Source of the DNA: Gerris lacustris
Lineage: Eukaryota > Arthropoda > Insecta > Hemiptera > Gerridae
Assembly (NCBI GenBank): GCA_951217055.1
Contig: OX578279.1
Span: 24,606,173-24,670,172 of the forward strand
DNA length: 64,000 nucleotides
Reading direction: 5' to 3'
Part shown: in pieces, positions 49,348-61,489 of the stretch
How the letters are laid out: every line of letters begins with the position of its first letter
How positions within the stretch are numbered: the first letter of the stretch is position 1
The notes under the pieces: generated by a model
What the model was told of the DNA's origin: nothing
The model's database searches: none
The model's input: the letters and a program-made list of their open reading frames with translations, nothing else
Made by a program: the position numbers and the translations under genes

Positions 49348-50229
49348 GGGCTGATTTAATTAGTGTATTTGGGATCGGTATCCCGTACACGAACTCAAAA
49401 TAATGCCATCTTCAGTTCCATATATCTAACATGATGGTTCACCATTATACAAATGTATATGCAATTAAGTAACTTGTGCTTAGTGTTTATTACAATAATG
49501 AATCCTTTATAAATGTTTAGTATTTAAATTTAGTACACTATGTTAAATTGTTCAATATTACCAAGCGAAACAAATAGTAGAGTAATTCTGGATGAGAATT
49601 GGGACTAAAAAACTTATGCCCATCCAGAAGCATCACTACTGGAAGACCTACAACTTCAGTAGTTGTTAGTTGTTAACCTCATCAATATTTTGGATTTAGA
49701 GATAGAATTGGAAACATACTCGACAAAAATCTCGCACATACGAGATATTTTGTACCAAAGATTTCATCATAAATATCAAAAGGACAAAAATCGTTGGTAG
49801 CATTAATTTTAACCAAAAATCTAGCAAAACTTAGAGCTTAATTACATATTTCTTCAAACACAATAGAGTTTTTGTTTCACAATATTGATACAATTACTAT
49901 TCAATTTAAACATCTGTATAAAGTTAAACAACTTTTTAATTAAGTGTAATTTATACTTCGAGGTTCACATTTCAGGATCCAATTCTCTTATCTACTTCAA
50001 GCTTCAATAGTTATTAAGAGTGCATTACTTTCTAATTTAGTTCTTTCATTAGTTAAAATGCAAAGCGAATTCTCGCAGGAGTTAATAATTTCCAGTTAAA
50101 TTTGCATAGCATTTGGAGTACAGCTTTTCTCAAACTTGTTCTACCCATTTGACGTAACTAGGTAACAAGTTCAATTAAGTTAAACAGGAATGGAAAATGA
50201 ACCGTTGTTTATTTCTTATCAATATTTAC
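49348..50229. other. Intronic stretch without recognised features
   Basis: Nothing recognised up to the donor at 50228-50229. Confidence 0.4.
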
Positions 50230-50403
50230 CTCGAGTACGTGGGCGAGTCTTCTTGATGGTTGAGCGAGTTGATTGATAAGATCTGAGTTCTCGTGTTGAA
50301 GTCTAGATAATGAAGCAAGGGCTGCTGTAAGTTGAGCTTCTACTGTCGCTTTCTCTCCCAAGCAATGTTCTAACTTCTCACTCACCGCTTCCATGTTCTT
50401 TGC
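50230..50403 (-). CDS. Coiled-coil gene, 58-residue exon
   Basis: Exactly 58 codons, phase 0 at both ends. The acceptor is TTGGTTACAG and the donor CTCGAG then GTAAAT. The product starts AKNMEAVSEKLEHCLGEKAT, passes QLTAALASLSRLQHENSDLI and ends RRLAHVLE. Leu/Ile/Val spacing with flanking charges supports a coiled coil, and Ser/Pro/Arg (QPSRRL) marks a possible break. It is separated by a 231-bp intron from the exon at 50635-50783, the only short intron in the gene. Confidence 0.9.
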
Positions 50404-50634
50404 CTGTAACCAAAAGTCAACAATTATTAAATTTTAAATTAAGTATCAATAAAAGGGAGTTGTAACTTTTGGGTTCTGGTTTATCTGAGCATTAAAATAA
50501 TATTAATAATGTAAACTTATTGATCCAATACATGTTTTCTCACTAAAAAAACAACAAATAAAACCAGTACCAACTATTATGAGAGTATAAGAATGTGATA
50601 CCCTAGATATTTTTTAGTCCTTGTGTTAACGAAC

Positions 50635-50783
50635 CTGATTTTCAGTAAGATCTAAAATGTTTTTTTCCAGTTTTCTTTGCCTTTCGACTGTTTTTTTCGT
50701 CAATTTTTCTAAATCTTCGCTAAAAGCCTTGTCCAGTTCATTGTATTTACTCTGCCAAATTCTCTTTTCATCTTCCAGTGATT
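50635..50783 (-). CDS. Coiled-coil gene, 49-residue exon
   Basis: The acceptor is a T-rich tract ending TTTTTTTAG. The first two bases complete a Glu codon begun in the exon at 56212-56398. Then 49 residues follow, from SLEDEKRIWQSKYNELDKAF to KLEKNILDLTENQ. The donor is AATCAG then GTTCGT, a weaker donor than the others. The sequence is strongly charged with regular Leu/Ile positions. The single Trp is the only aromatic anchor in this part apart from Tyr and Phe. Confidence 0.9.
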
Positions 50784-50889
50784 CTAAAAAAATAAAATTA
50801 AAATACAGACTGACCCAAAGAGGGGTCAAAATAACACAAAAAAAGAACCTTTTTACATCCTAATTACAAAAATAAAAATAATTATAAAA

Positions 50890-51470
50890 TAGACTGCCAA
50901 TTGGTGTGGCACATGGCTTCCTCGCAAGCTATCACGTACTTTTTGATTTTATGCTTTTACTAGCCATTATTGTCTAATTTGTTTAATTAATCTCCCCTGG
51001 TTTTTTTAATCTGTCTAAATTGTTTTGATTTTTTACTTGGATTAAAGTATCAATTAAGCAAAAGTTAAAGAGCGCTGACGGTTCAAAGTAATCTGGGGCT
51101 ATCAGCGGGCTACTTTTGATAAACTATAAAAGTTTTATACAAATCATATAAGTACTTTTGAAGCTATAGGTGTAAATTAATGTATGTTTGTGCGCATGTA
51201 GAAGAGAAACAAATGAGTGCAGAAGGTAGAATAAAATTGGACCAACAATGGGCTACTCATGACCTACCACCCAAATTACATTAAAATTGGACGTGTTGTT
51301 TTTAAGATACGTTGGTTCGCAAAAATTGAACGACAGACAGGCACGGAACCAAAAATGATCCCTGATGTCTGAAACATATTTCTGTCTTGGAATATTTGAA
51401 ATCGGAGACCTAAAAATGTTCTTCAGAACGATCATATAGCTTCCGTTACCTTCGGTAAGCTCGGAAGCAA
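50890..51470 (-). mobile_element. Family C Helentron-like repeat, copy C6
   Basis: One of the best-preserved copies. On the plus strand it runs from the tail TAGACTGCCAATTGGTGTGG (50890) to the 5' hairpin GCTTCCGTTACCTTCGGTAA then GCTCGGAAGC (51470). T/A-rich DNA lies on both sides. It sits in the intron just upstream of the exon at 50635. Frames inside it are not genes. Confidence 0.88.
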
Positions 51471-51829
51471 AAATATTAAATGTGATTTGGTACTGATAGT
51501 TTCTAAAAACTAATAATTTTATATTTTATTAGCTTGTTTCTATTTTTTCCACCTATTAATAATATATATTAATATAGTTTCCTCGAAAAATGATACGGAA
51601 TCATTTTCACTGTATATTATCATTATATTATCTAGTGATGCGGTGCATAATGAACTCGCGTAATAAGTTTTCATTATGGCTACTTGGCTACCACGATAAT
51701 ATTTTGGTGAAAACCTGTATTTCTTAATCAACTTAAAAAGAGCTTTTTCATTATTTTATGTAGCATACTATATAAGTATGGACTTACTTTTGGCACTCAT
51801 TCGACCATATTTGTTGTAATAATAGTAGC
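51471..51829. other. Intronic stretch without recognised features
   Basis: Nothing recognised. Confidence 0.4.
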
Positions 51830-52833
51830 GGAAAATAACTTTGAGAATCAAGTTTATTTATAAGTTTGTTCTTGGTCATGGTTGTAAGGGGAAGGCCTGG
51901 GTTTCAAGCATTGTAGATAATCTTTCTTTCTTTTTTTAAATTTTATTTTAAGTTTTTTGCAGGCTCGCCTGTTTATATAGCAATTTGTAGATAATCTTTA
52001 TTTATTAAAGTTGTTACAGGCTCGCTAAGCTCACCTGTTTTGTTTATACAGCAATTTGTAGATTATAAGCTGACTAAAACTTAATTCAATTTTAATTGTT
52101 ATTTACTCTTTTTATATTCTTAAATTACCTTTAAAACGATTTATAACTTATTATGAGGTTACTACAACTTTTTCCAGAGGCGTCAACTATACTGGCCGCC
52201 ATCTTGAAAATATTCAATGTGAAATTTTAGTAGTTATTTACTCTTTGCCTACTCTTAAATACCGTTGAAGCAATGGATAGATGTCACTCTGACTAAAACT
52301 TTTTTTAATTATCCGCCATATTTAAAATATTAAGTGAAACATTTTAATAGTTACATATATTTTTTCTACACTTCATGACCTTTAAATTGATATATAACTT
52401 GTCATGCTGACTAAAAACTTTTTGTTTAGACGTATACAATATGGCCGCCATTTGAAAATATTTAGTGTGGAATTTTCAAAAAACTATACAGGTGTCACAA
52501 ATTATGAGGTGCGCCAATGTACCGAATATCGTTAAAACTGATTAATTTCAACGCCAGTTATCGTTAGACAAACAAACAAACACACAAACTTCTCAAAGCC
52601 CAAACCTCTGAAATGAAGTCACTGCGCTCGTTCAAATAAACTCAATTCAAGTTATTCTTAGGAGTAACAAAAATTCATTGAAAAGTCTACATAAGTAGAT
52701 AAAGGTATTATTATGGATTATGGATCATTGAATAGCAGAGTATCATTGCTATTTGAAAGGGGAAAATAACTTTGAGAATCAAGTTTATTTATAAGTTTGT
52801 TCTTGGTCATGGTTGATAGGGGAAGGCCTGGGT
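51830..52833. repeat. 73-bp direct repeat flanking a repeat-rich segment
   Basis: GGAAAATAACTTTGAGAATC through GAAGGCCTGGGT occurs at 51830-51902 and again at 52761-52833 with only two base differences. Between them lie two copies of CAATTTGTAGAT with GCAGGCTCGCCTG-type and ACAGGCTCGC hairpins (51958-52065). Further on are ATGGCCGCCAT-type motifs and a segment ending ACTGCGCTCGTTCAAATAAA. The middle looks like another Helentron-like repeat in minus orientation, but its ends were not defined. Confidence 0.7.
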
Positions 52834-53386
52834 ATACCCACTTCAAAATATATTCTTCCTGCGGTGTCGGGTCCAGACCACTAATATCCGTATCGGGATC
52901 GGGAAGGCTTCAATTTCCCCTCTTAAGAAAAGAACTCAAGGTCGTCCAAGAAAAGGAAAAGACGAACTCGACTTCCAAGCTAAATATACATTTTATCGTC
53001 TATTTTAATATCTATATATATTTCAAAATAATATTTCTTTAACTATTGTTTATTAATGCCCTTATTTTATTTTAATATCATCTACAATGAGTAAGTCTCA
53101 ATTTTTATACAATAAAATTTGAGGTATCTCGTGGAAGGAACATCACTCAAAGTTATGATGCAAAAAGGACGTTAAGTTCAGTTGATACATTAGACTTCAC
53201 GTTTACTGGTAATGATCACTGCCCGAAAGATTTCACGTAATAAAGTAATAAGAAGTAATAGTTACTACGTTTCCACGATGTTTAAATACGGATTGAATCC
53301 TGATTTGGGATTAATCAAGTTAGGTGTTTTTTTAATACGAAATAAAAAAATAGAAAAACTATTTCTTGGTTACTTTTGGTAAAGGT

Positions 53387-54605
53387 CAGTGGCGCACCCA
53401 GGATTTATTTTTGGGAGGGGCACAGATTAAAAAAATAAGGGGGGGGGGGGGGGGGGAAGGCGATGTAATGTGGGCTTAGCATAATCACAGACAATTAACC
53501 AGACTGATTTTCTTTGTTCTTAAATTACTTCATATCAAGGGCGGATCCAGCCAATTTTAAAGGGAGGCTGGGCTCTCTTTTAGGGGGGTCCGGGGGTCCT
53601 CCCCCGGGGAATTTTTTATAGTTTACGTTACTTGAAAACGTCTTATTAGCCTATTCTAAGAGCATCTAAAATGTTATTATATACAAATAAATTTAATTTT
53701 TTTATGAACGGGACATGAAGACCGGGGTATTTTATTTAAACAAAATTATATACATACTAATAATATTTTATTATTAAAAGTTGTACATTATATAATAGAT
53801 TAATGTTTTATTTTAGTAGCCAGAAAAATAAATTGGTACATTTTAAAAATATTTTAGTTATGTGAATTAACAAAAAAAAAAAAAAAAATACGTACGCCAA
53901 ATGTTTTGAGTTTAACAGAAATTAGCTGATAGTATTAGGTTAAAAATAAACATAGTAGGGTATATAATAGTCCAGTCAATAAGTACAAAAAATAGTCTTC
54001 CTTGCGAAAGGTCGGGTATCTATAATTTTTAAAACCTTATTCTACAATTGAACCCGTTTCCAAATTCATTAATATTAATTATTCGATAATTAAAAACTAT
54101 TCTAATGACTGCTACTAACTATTTTAATTAAATTTAATTAATATATTAAAGTAAAACTTTAGAATGAAATAAAAACCCATAAAATAAGAACATTTTTATT
54201 AAAAACTTGATTTAAAAATGTTATATTGTAACCTTTCAATCAAAATAAACAATGGATAATAGTCGGAAAGAAATTCGTCCCACTAAAGAGTTCTGACCAT
54301 GCGCAGTCGTAATTTTATGCAGATTTTTCCAAGTTCAATACATGTGCTGCGAAATTGTATACTTAAATTTTACGTCTTTGGCTTTGGGGGGGGGGGGGGC
54401 ACGTCTTTTTAAATGCCAAAAAAATATGTCGGGCTAAACTAGGTATATAATTACTTATTTATTTATTTATTTTTTTTACTATCACACCACTATTACTTCA
54501 ACACGTGCTGCGGAATTACATACTTAAATTTTAGGTCTGGCTTTGGGGGGGGGGGGGGGCACGTGCCCCCCGTGCCCCCCCCCCCCCCCCCTGGGTGCGC
54601 CACTG
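53387..54605. mobile_element. hAT element nested in the TA element
   Basis: The ends are CAGTGGCGCACCCAGG and the complement CCTGGGTGCGCCACTG. The perfect duplication GTAAAGGT lies at 53379-53386 and 54606-54613. Long G and C runs lie near both ends. It contains the dispersed repeat also present at 5664-6016, and a further hAT-type end (GGGCGGATCCAGCC) near 53539. No transposase. Confidence 0.92.
53943..54329. repeat. Dispersed repeat, second copy (see 5664-6016)
   Basis: It matches the copy at 5664-6016 from ATAGTAGGGTAT to CTGACCATGCGCAGTCG, plus about 46 extra bases near 54151-54197. Confidence 0.8.
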
Positions 54606-54968
54606 GTAAAGGTTATAAAAATTTTATAAACATGTTTTTTATTACGTATTTTGACAGATTTGACTACAGTTTCTACAGAAATACGCTAGGTGCGCTCACA
54701 CCCACGCTCTGCGCATATCAGGATCGAGTGCAGGTGTTTCCATGCAACTTGATCCAGATACGATCCCAGAATTTAGTGTATCGCATCGGGATCGGCACCG
54801 TATTGAATCTAGGTTACCATGGACACTTTGGATCCAAAAACTGTATTCAACCCGTATTAAATCCGCATTTAAACATCGTGGAAACGTACTAAGTATAAGT
54901 ATGATGATAAAGTACATCGCCAGGACTGTTTGGAGTTTGGAAACAGATTGCATCATCTAGACTCTACC

Positions 54969-55306
54969 CAGTGATTCCCAACCTTTTGTGTCTGGGGACC
55001 TACTTTTGGTTGTTAAAATATTTCGAGTCCCACGGTACAGTAAATATATATAACATTCCTTATGATGATGTGATTAGAGGTGGTAAGAATAACGCAACGG
55101 AGCAGTAAATAAGGAACTTTTACTATAGTCTATGTGTTCAAAATTACACAATAAAAGATATAAGCTTACATTATTGGCAAATAAAGCAATGTTTACAATT
55201 TACCCTTGACGTGATCGTTCAATTTTTGCCGCGACCCACCTAAAATCCTTCCGCGACCCACCTAAAATCCTTCCACGACCCACCGACACACCGGTTGGGA
55301 TCCACT
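54969..55306. mobile_element. hAT-like MITE with internal tandem repeat
   Basis: The ends resemble AGTGATTCCCAACC and the complement of GGTTGGGATCCACT. The flanks ACTCTA (54961-54966 and 55307-55312) look like a worn 8-bp duplication. The unit GCGACCCACCTAAAATCC is repeated about three times at 55231-55283. It is more degraded than the other hAT elements. Confidence 0.65.
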
Positions 55307-55420
55307 ACTCTAGACAGTGTGTCCCGCAAAGGGTGCATAGCGAGAGGCAGAACAGTAAATTAGGCACAATAAATTACGATCCTTCAGAAGGGTGTAGCAC
55401 AAGCAATGTATAAAACATAA

Positions 55421-55554
55421 CATCCCAAAGAATTGCCCATGCCAAAGAATGCAAACGAACTAAGGTCCTATCTTGGAGCTATCAATAATTACGATCACTT
55501 TTTACGACATTCACGAAGCAAATGTGCAGAGCTTTTTTCACTTACAAAAACAAA
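55421..55554 (+). pseudogene. Ty3/gypsy reverse transcriptase fragment
   Basis: A frame reading PMPKNANELRSYLGAINNYD then HFLRHSRSKCAELFSLTK matches the well-known segment just after the gypsy-type reverse transcriptase palm (P.P....LRSFLG..NYY..F). It is preceded by a TAA and has no catalytic motif, protease, integrase or LTR next to it. It is a short relic in an intron of the coiled-coil gene, not a working element. Confidence 0.8.
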
Positions 55555-55710
55555 AAGGCCAGGTGGACTTAGGCCTTTAAAACCCGGACTTTTACATCCA
55601 TCTTGTTACTCAGAATATCAAGTACACAAATTTTCAGAGCCATCTATATACACCAATTTATTATTTAATGGGGTTAGCAGGAGATTTTTGCAAACATCAA
55701 TATTTTAATT

Positions 55711-56211
55711 AACGTAGCATTTGCTCTATAAAAACAATATATTAGTTAATAATATAATTGATTGCTTGGTAATCAATATAATTGATTGCCTATAAGACAT
55801 TGCCCTACTTACTGAGATTTTTAAAAATTGTAAACTGCATAAAAGATACAAAAAAATACCACAAAGAACGAAGTTGTTTCATACATATTATCATATTGTG
55901 AGGCAATACCGATACAATAATAAATAATATTTACGTTTTACGAATTTATTAAACGTAGATTTCTCAGGCAGACCTAGTTTGTTATGCTAACCAAAGTCTT
56001 TATTTACATAATGTTAAAATCAATAAAAACCTTCTCTATAATTTTTTCTCATACTTTTAGATGTTATTACTTCATTGCAATATGAATTATTAAAGATTTC
56101 TAAAGAATCCTCTACAGACTAAACCAGAGTGAATAATTTACTTTTATCAACATTGGAGTATTAACTTATTTTGAATAATTTATGATTATTCGTAAAACTA
56201 TAAGTGATTAC
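55711..56211. other. Intronic stretch without recognised features
   Basis: A short local duplication of TATAATTGATTGC lies at about 55750-55790. Nothing else was recognised. Confidence 0.4.
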
Positions 56212-56398
56212 CTATTCGGATATTTGCAGATTCAAACTCATCATTATACCGCTTGATCTCTTCCTTTAATTTGTCGCATGATTTTTTGCAGAAGTCTAGT
56301 TCGTTTTGAGCTTGTTCTCTCGAGGATTTCTCATGAAAATATTTTTTTTCTAACACTACTTTTCTATTTGCGACGTCATTTTCTAATTTAGCCAATTC
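56212..56398 (-). CDS. Coiled-coil gene, 62-residue exon
   Basis: Acceptor TTGTTTTTCAG and donor CGAATAG then GTAATC. It enters at phase 0 and leaves with one base of a Glu codon. The product starts ELAKLENDVANRKVVLEKKY, continues FHEKSSREQAQNELDFCKK and ends EFESANIRI. It is rich in Lys, Glu, Asn and Gln with regular Leu/Val/Ile positions; two Cys lie close together (DFCKKSC). Joined to the previous exon it continues the same coiled coil. Read-through beyond the donor (GNHL) is intron. Confidence 0.9.
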
Positions 56399-56810
56399 CT
56401 GAAAAACAATAATTGCTTATTTTTACTTGGTGAAACAAGTTATTCATTATCAAGGTTTAAAAACACATTTTTCAATGTAAAAGGTATTATAGAACAATAT
56501 AAAATAAAACACTTCCTTCTGTAAATTATATAATAATATGGCGTATTTTTATGAAACATTTTCCCTTCGAATTTTCAATCTTGAGGTAGATATGGAAAGC
56601 TATGTAAGAGCCTTGCGATTTTGATATTTCGACTCCATCAGGTGTCATCCTCTAGCTAAAATCATTGTAATAACTATACGTTTACGTGGTGTATTGAAAA
56701 CAAGCTAATCTGAATACAGTCTCTCTCTTTTTCTTTTAAACGCACCGTATTTAATCTAGTTAAAAGTCTGCAATGCATCGTATAATCGTATTGAACACAC
56801 CTTCAGCTAT
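56399..56810. other. Intronic stretch without recognised features
   Basis: Nothing recognised. Confidence 0.4.
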
Positions 56811-57219
56811 TAGGTTTCTGTACGAAGTAAGAAAAAGAAACCTTATATAACGGCTCTGTCTGACTGTCTGTCCGTCTGTCCGTTGGTGTCTGCCTGTTGG
56901 CTTGTTTCAATTCATAAACTACTAACTACTATAGCTAAGAACATGAAATTCGGCACACAGGTGCATCTCGGCATTTGACACGACTGTACACTTTTTGGAG
57001 TTTTTACACTTAATATTTTCAAGATGGCGGCCAATATGGCGGGCGACTAAAAAAAAGATTTTACAATCGCCATGACATGTTATAGATCAATTTAAAGGTC
57101 TTGAAGTGTATAAAAAAAGAATATCCAACTATTAAAATTTTACACTTATAATTTTAACTTAATCGTACAGAAACCGGCGATTATCACCTCACGTACTTAC
57201 GTGAAGCGCGCCTTACTTG
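56811..57219 (+). mobile_element. Family H Helentron-like repeat
   Basis: Begins TAGGTTTCTGTACGA, hairpin partner GAAACC at about 56837, then a CTGTCTGACTGTCTGTCCGT tract. A GAAATTCGGCACACAGGTGC core and AAGATGGCGGCCAATATGGC follow. The inverted end TCGTACAGAAACC lies at 57163-57175, and the tail CACGTA-CT-TACGTG (57190-57203) forms a perfect stem. Same plan as families A, B, C, F and G in only 410 bp. Confidence 0.78.
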
Positions 57220-57382
57220 TTAACACCTTAATGTATTATTGACATTATATTTTAGTCCAATAATTTATTGCTTATTTCTTCGGAATCATTTTAAGCCAAG
57301 GTTTTTGATAAAACCAGAATCAATCAATACGATACAATCAAGAATTTGGAAGTTATAAGGGGTATACCTGCTAAGGTTAAAT

Positions 57383-58114
57383 CTAGGCATCGCATGGCTC
57401 TTTCATTGAAGCGAGCGTAATACAATAAATATTGAATGTTAAGAAAATAGTTAATCATTATGAGTTGATAGTTAAAGAGGATGATTGTAGTAAAGAGCTG
57501 TGTAGTGAGGAAACAAGACTATTCCTTAACCTCACGCCCCGGCCTACTTCATTTAAACTATTATAAAATGTAACACTTCAGTACACAAAAACTTCTGCTT
57601 GAATCCGGTAGAAATTTTACAGCATGTTTCAATAGAACATTAGATGATTCAAGTGAAGTTTTATTAAAATTTGTAAATTAGAACGTCAGATATTGTTGAA
57701 AACGTTCTTTTCTCTATTTTAAACGTTTAGGTCCGCTTTTATAGTTTTAACAATCTTTATCACTTCATAGCGTTGTCGTTGTTGGTATTACTAAAAAAAC
57801 ATTTATTTGTTAAAAATGTTAGTCTCATGGAATAAGTGATAATAGAATCTTTTCCCGTCCTGAAATTCCAACGTTTAATTTGAAGCTTACGTTTACGCGA
57901 GCGTTGCACGAGAACACTAGACGGAAAACGCTGTCTAAGAGCAACGAACTTATTATGAGCAATATTAAAAGAAACATGAATACCACATTTCAACTAAATT
58001 CGTCAACTTTTACTCAAGTTATCGTCGGACACGTATTAAACGTTGCTGACAGATAGACATACAGTCAGGATGCATATTTTGTTGAATGTAAGAAGTTCGC
58101 TTACACTCGCTTCA
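57383..58114 (-). mobile_element. Family A Helentron-like repeat, copy A3
   Basis: On the plus strand it runs from CTAGGCATCGCATGGCTC (tail) through TTGAAGCGAGCGTA (inverted end) to the complement of TGAAGCGAGTGTAAGCGAAC (5' end, 58114). The (TCTG)n tract has decayed to a few irregular units near 58050. The shared core is present. Confidence 0.82.
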
Positions 58115-59105
58115 ATAAATGATAAATTTTCGATTTTTTTTTAAGGGGGGAAATGAGAATGAGATTGATAAAGTTCCAGATAAAACTGATAACGTTAATT
58201 GTGCCTAATTTAGGTTGAAATTTTGAAAATGTTTTTAGGAAAAGTTAATATTTTTAGGCTGGCTTAGCCTATCCTTAGGCTCGATCAACTAAATTAATGT
58301 TGTTTAAGCCAATAATTTTAAATCATAAATTGATGAATAAATTATAATAATAATAATTTAAATGATTTTTAATTTTTTTATCCATTTTTAAAAACAAACT
58401 CACAGAATTCAAAACACTGATTACTGCAACAAACCGTATATCGTATAATCTACATAAATTGCAAGAAACAAAGATTTAAAAACAAGAAAAGGGGGAATTA
58501 CAGAAAATGGAACCTTCCTATTTGTGCTTTCAAAAACCAGCCAACCAGCAAAGACATCTCTTTCAAAAACTATTATAATTTCAATCGCACTACATTTCTG
58601 CTGCTCTGCTGATATCTGCTATCACCTATCAGTCGTCATTCTATACGTTATAATTTAGCTCTTTTGTTTGCTTTATTTAAAAAATATACGTATATTGTAT
58701 ATTATCATTTAAAAAGTAAATATTAAAGAAATCTGTCAATATCGGGACATATTTGAGTCCCACCGGGACTTAAAATGTGAGCGGGACAAACTCGTCAATA
58801 TCGGGACTGTCCCGCTCAAATCGGGACGTCTGGCACCCTATTTGTAATACATGAAACCCTCATAACTTCCAAACTATTGATTCTGGTTTTATTCGATTCA
58901 GCGTAAAAAAATTCATAGAAAACGATAACACACTTACTTGGGTAACTGAGATAAAGTCCCCTAAAATGTACCTCCCCTCTCCCCTTCCCCATAAAAAAAA
59001 GAGGAAAGCGTATAAAAAAAGTTGGGGACTTTTTAAGTATTAATTAACTGAACTAACAAATCTCTGTGTAAAAAATGGCTAAAAACATTATTCCGAAGAA
59101 ACACC
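58115..59105. other. Intronic stretch; hAT-like end near 58840
   Basis: GTCCCGCTCAAATCGGGACG then TCTGGCACCCT at 58808-58839 is the complement of a hAT-type end (AGGGTGCCAGACGTCCCG). Irregular TCGGGAC repeats run from 58741. The partner end was not found. Confidence 0.4.
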
Positions 59106-60099
59106 CTTTCTCTACTGGACTATCAGTTTCTTCTCTCCTGGGTAACCTGACACATCGACACAAACATAACCTTCTTGCACAGCCATCATAATTATCTCGT
59201 GTAGAAATCAGCTGTTTTCTAAAAACCTCAGGAAAGTATGCAAATATTTTTAAATACCAACTCAAAACGGTCATATAAACGAACATCAATTGAAAACAGA
59301 AACCATATTGAGATCGTTTTCAAAAGTCGCTTTAATATTTGATAATTAAATCTTATTATTAAATATTATTGCCACTCAATGCACTTATTGATTTAAAATG
59401 AGAAAAATATGAATACAAATGTTTATAAGACGCCTGTGGGCCAATGATATTATCGGGAGTAAATATAAATTATAAATATACATTTTTAAAAACTAAAATC
59501 GTGACCATTTATGAGAAAAAACTTGATTTTAAATGGAGAGGCATACATATTTAATTATATTAGAAAAAGAAGTTATACGTTTACTTCAGAGTATTCCTAC
59601 TGAGTATACGTAGCATTTACCAGATATACTTCACACATATATGTTATTGTTTTACACGCACAAGTGTACAAGATGAGCCCTATTAGATTGTTGAACAGAG
59701 TATTGACGTAATTTGAATTTCCTTGGAATCGAACCTATTATCTATTACCTATTGTTTGGTAATCGACATGTGGTTCGTATCCTAGACAACTAAATAGAAC
59801 TTTGCAGAAGGAATTTAATTAAATGTGAAAGGAGTCTTCTAAGAAAGGACATTCAATTCAACCATTAATCCCACTCACATTTTATTCTACGAGCGTTTGC
59901 ACAAAGGTTCACGCGCACACAAAGTTTGTTACGAAATACTCGTTTAAGTGTTATGTTATGACTTTTATCAATGTCCTCGTTTACTTTGTTAATAATATTT
60001 TCCAAGAAAGACCATTTTAAAATCAATTTTAATTAAATACGACATTTTTAATTAAATACGAACATTTTGAGTAATACATGTTTTATTAAATGCATAAGT

Positions 60100-60747
60100 T
60101 AAATGGAAGGAGCATGTCAAAAAGAAAAAAGACGAATTTAATATTAGATTCAGAAAAATGCATTGGCTGATGGGTAAGGGCTCTCAGTTATCGATTGACA
60201 ACAAACTGTTACTATATCAACAAGTTCTGAGACCGATATGGACTTATGGAATACAGCTTTGGGGGTGTACCAAGAAAACAAACATAATAATGATCCAAAC
60301 TTTTCAGAATAAAGTACTAAGAAGTATTGTGGATGCACCATGGTATATAAGAAATGACAACCTGCACAGAGATCTGCAGGTGGAATATGTTAGCAAAATA
60401 GTTAAGAAATATGCAATCAACCACCAACAGAGAATACAACAACATGTTAACTCTGAAATGCGCCGGCAAGTGTACGATGAAACTCATAACTTGATAAGGC
60501 GACTTAAGAGAACAAAGCCCCATGAACTAGCTTCGTGAATCAGAATAATTAATATTACTCGCAACATTATTGGGATTGACCATTGGGCCATACCCCATCA
60601 AAACGATATATATATATATTAAAGAGGAGTTGCTGGATGTGACTACTCAGTTGCAACAATAGGGAGGGGTGGGTTTAGTGGGTAAAAATCCCACACTACC
60701 GGAGATTGCGGGGTCTCCGGTGTCTATGAAGATTCCCACCTACCCTC

Positions 60748-60786
<39 letters not shown>
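60100..60786 (+). mobile_element. 5'-truncated jockey-like LINE
   Basis: It consists of the last part of the reverse transcriptase ORF, a 3' UTR of about 210 bp (with CACACTACCGGAGATTGCGG), and a 36-bp A tail (about 60751-60786). A target duplication containing ATGCATAAGT lies at about 60090-60099 and 60786-60795. The truncated 5' end, A tail and duplication are the classic signs of target-primed insertion. It lies within the first intron seen here of the coiled-coil gene, in the opposite orientation to that gene. Confidence 0.9.
60117..60538 (+). pseudogene. Jockey-like LINE reverse transcriptase, C-terminal remnant
   Basis: About 140 codons to TGA at 60536-60538. The stretch NKLLLYQQVLRPIWTYGIQL then WGCTKKTNI, followed by FQNKVLRSIVDAPWYIRN, is the characteristic C-terminal region after the reverse transcriptase domain of jockey-clade elements. 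In them it precedes the end of ORF2. Endonuclease and catalytic domains are absent because of 5' truncation. The frame itself is intact, so the insertion is fairly young. It is not a functional gene. Confidence 0.88.
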
Positions 60787-60788
<2 letters not shown>

Positions 60789-60795
60789 CATAAGT

Positions 60796-61489
<694 letters not shown>

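Larger units (their letters stand above)
53268..54886. mobile_element. TA-flanked inverted-repeat element, split by a hAT
   Basis: The ends are CGTTTCCACGATGTTTAAAT and the complement ATTTAAACATCGTGGAAACG, with TA on both sides (53266-53267, 54887-54888). The hAT at 53387-54605 is inserted inside it, so the original element was only about 400 bp. The frame at 54563-54892 spans this junction and is not a gene. Confidence 0.82.

Noticed and set aside
54563..54892. 109-codon plus-strand frame
   Set aside because: It starts in the C run of a hAT end and continues through the remnant of the split TA element.
59053..59289. Conserved-looking 57-residue frame in both arms of the inverted duplication
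   Set aside because: The arms are near-identical DNA, and the differences seen change amino acids (Pro/Ser, Val/Ala), so there is no sign of protein-level constraint.
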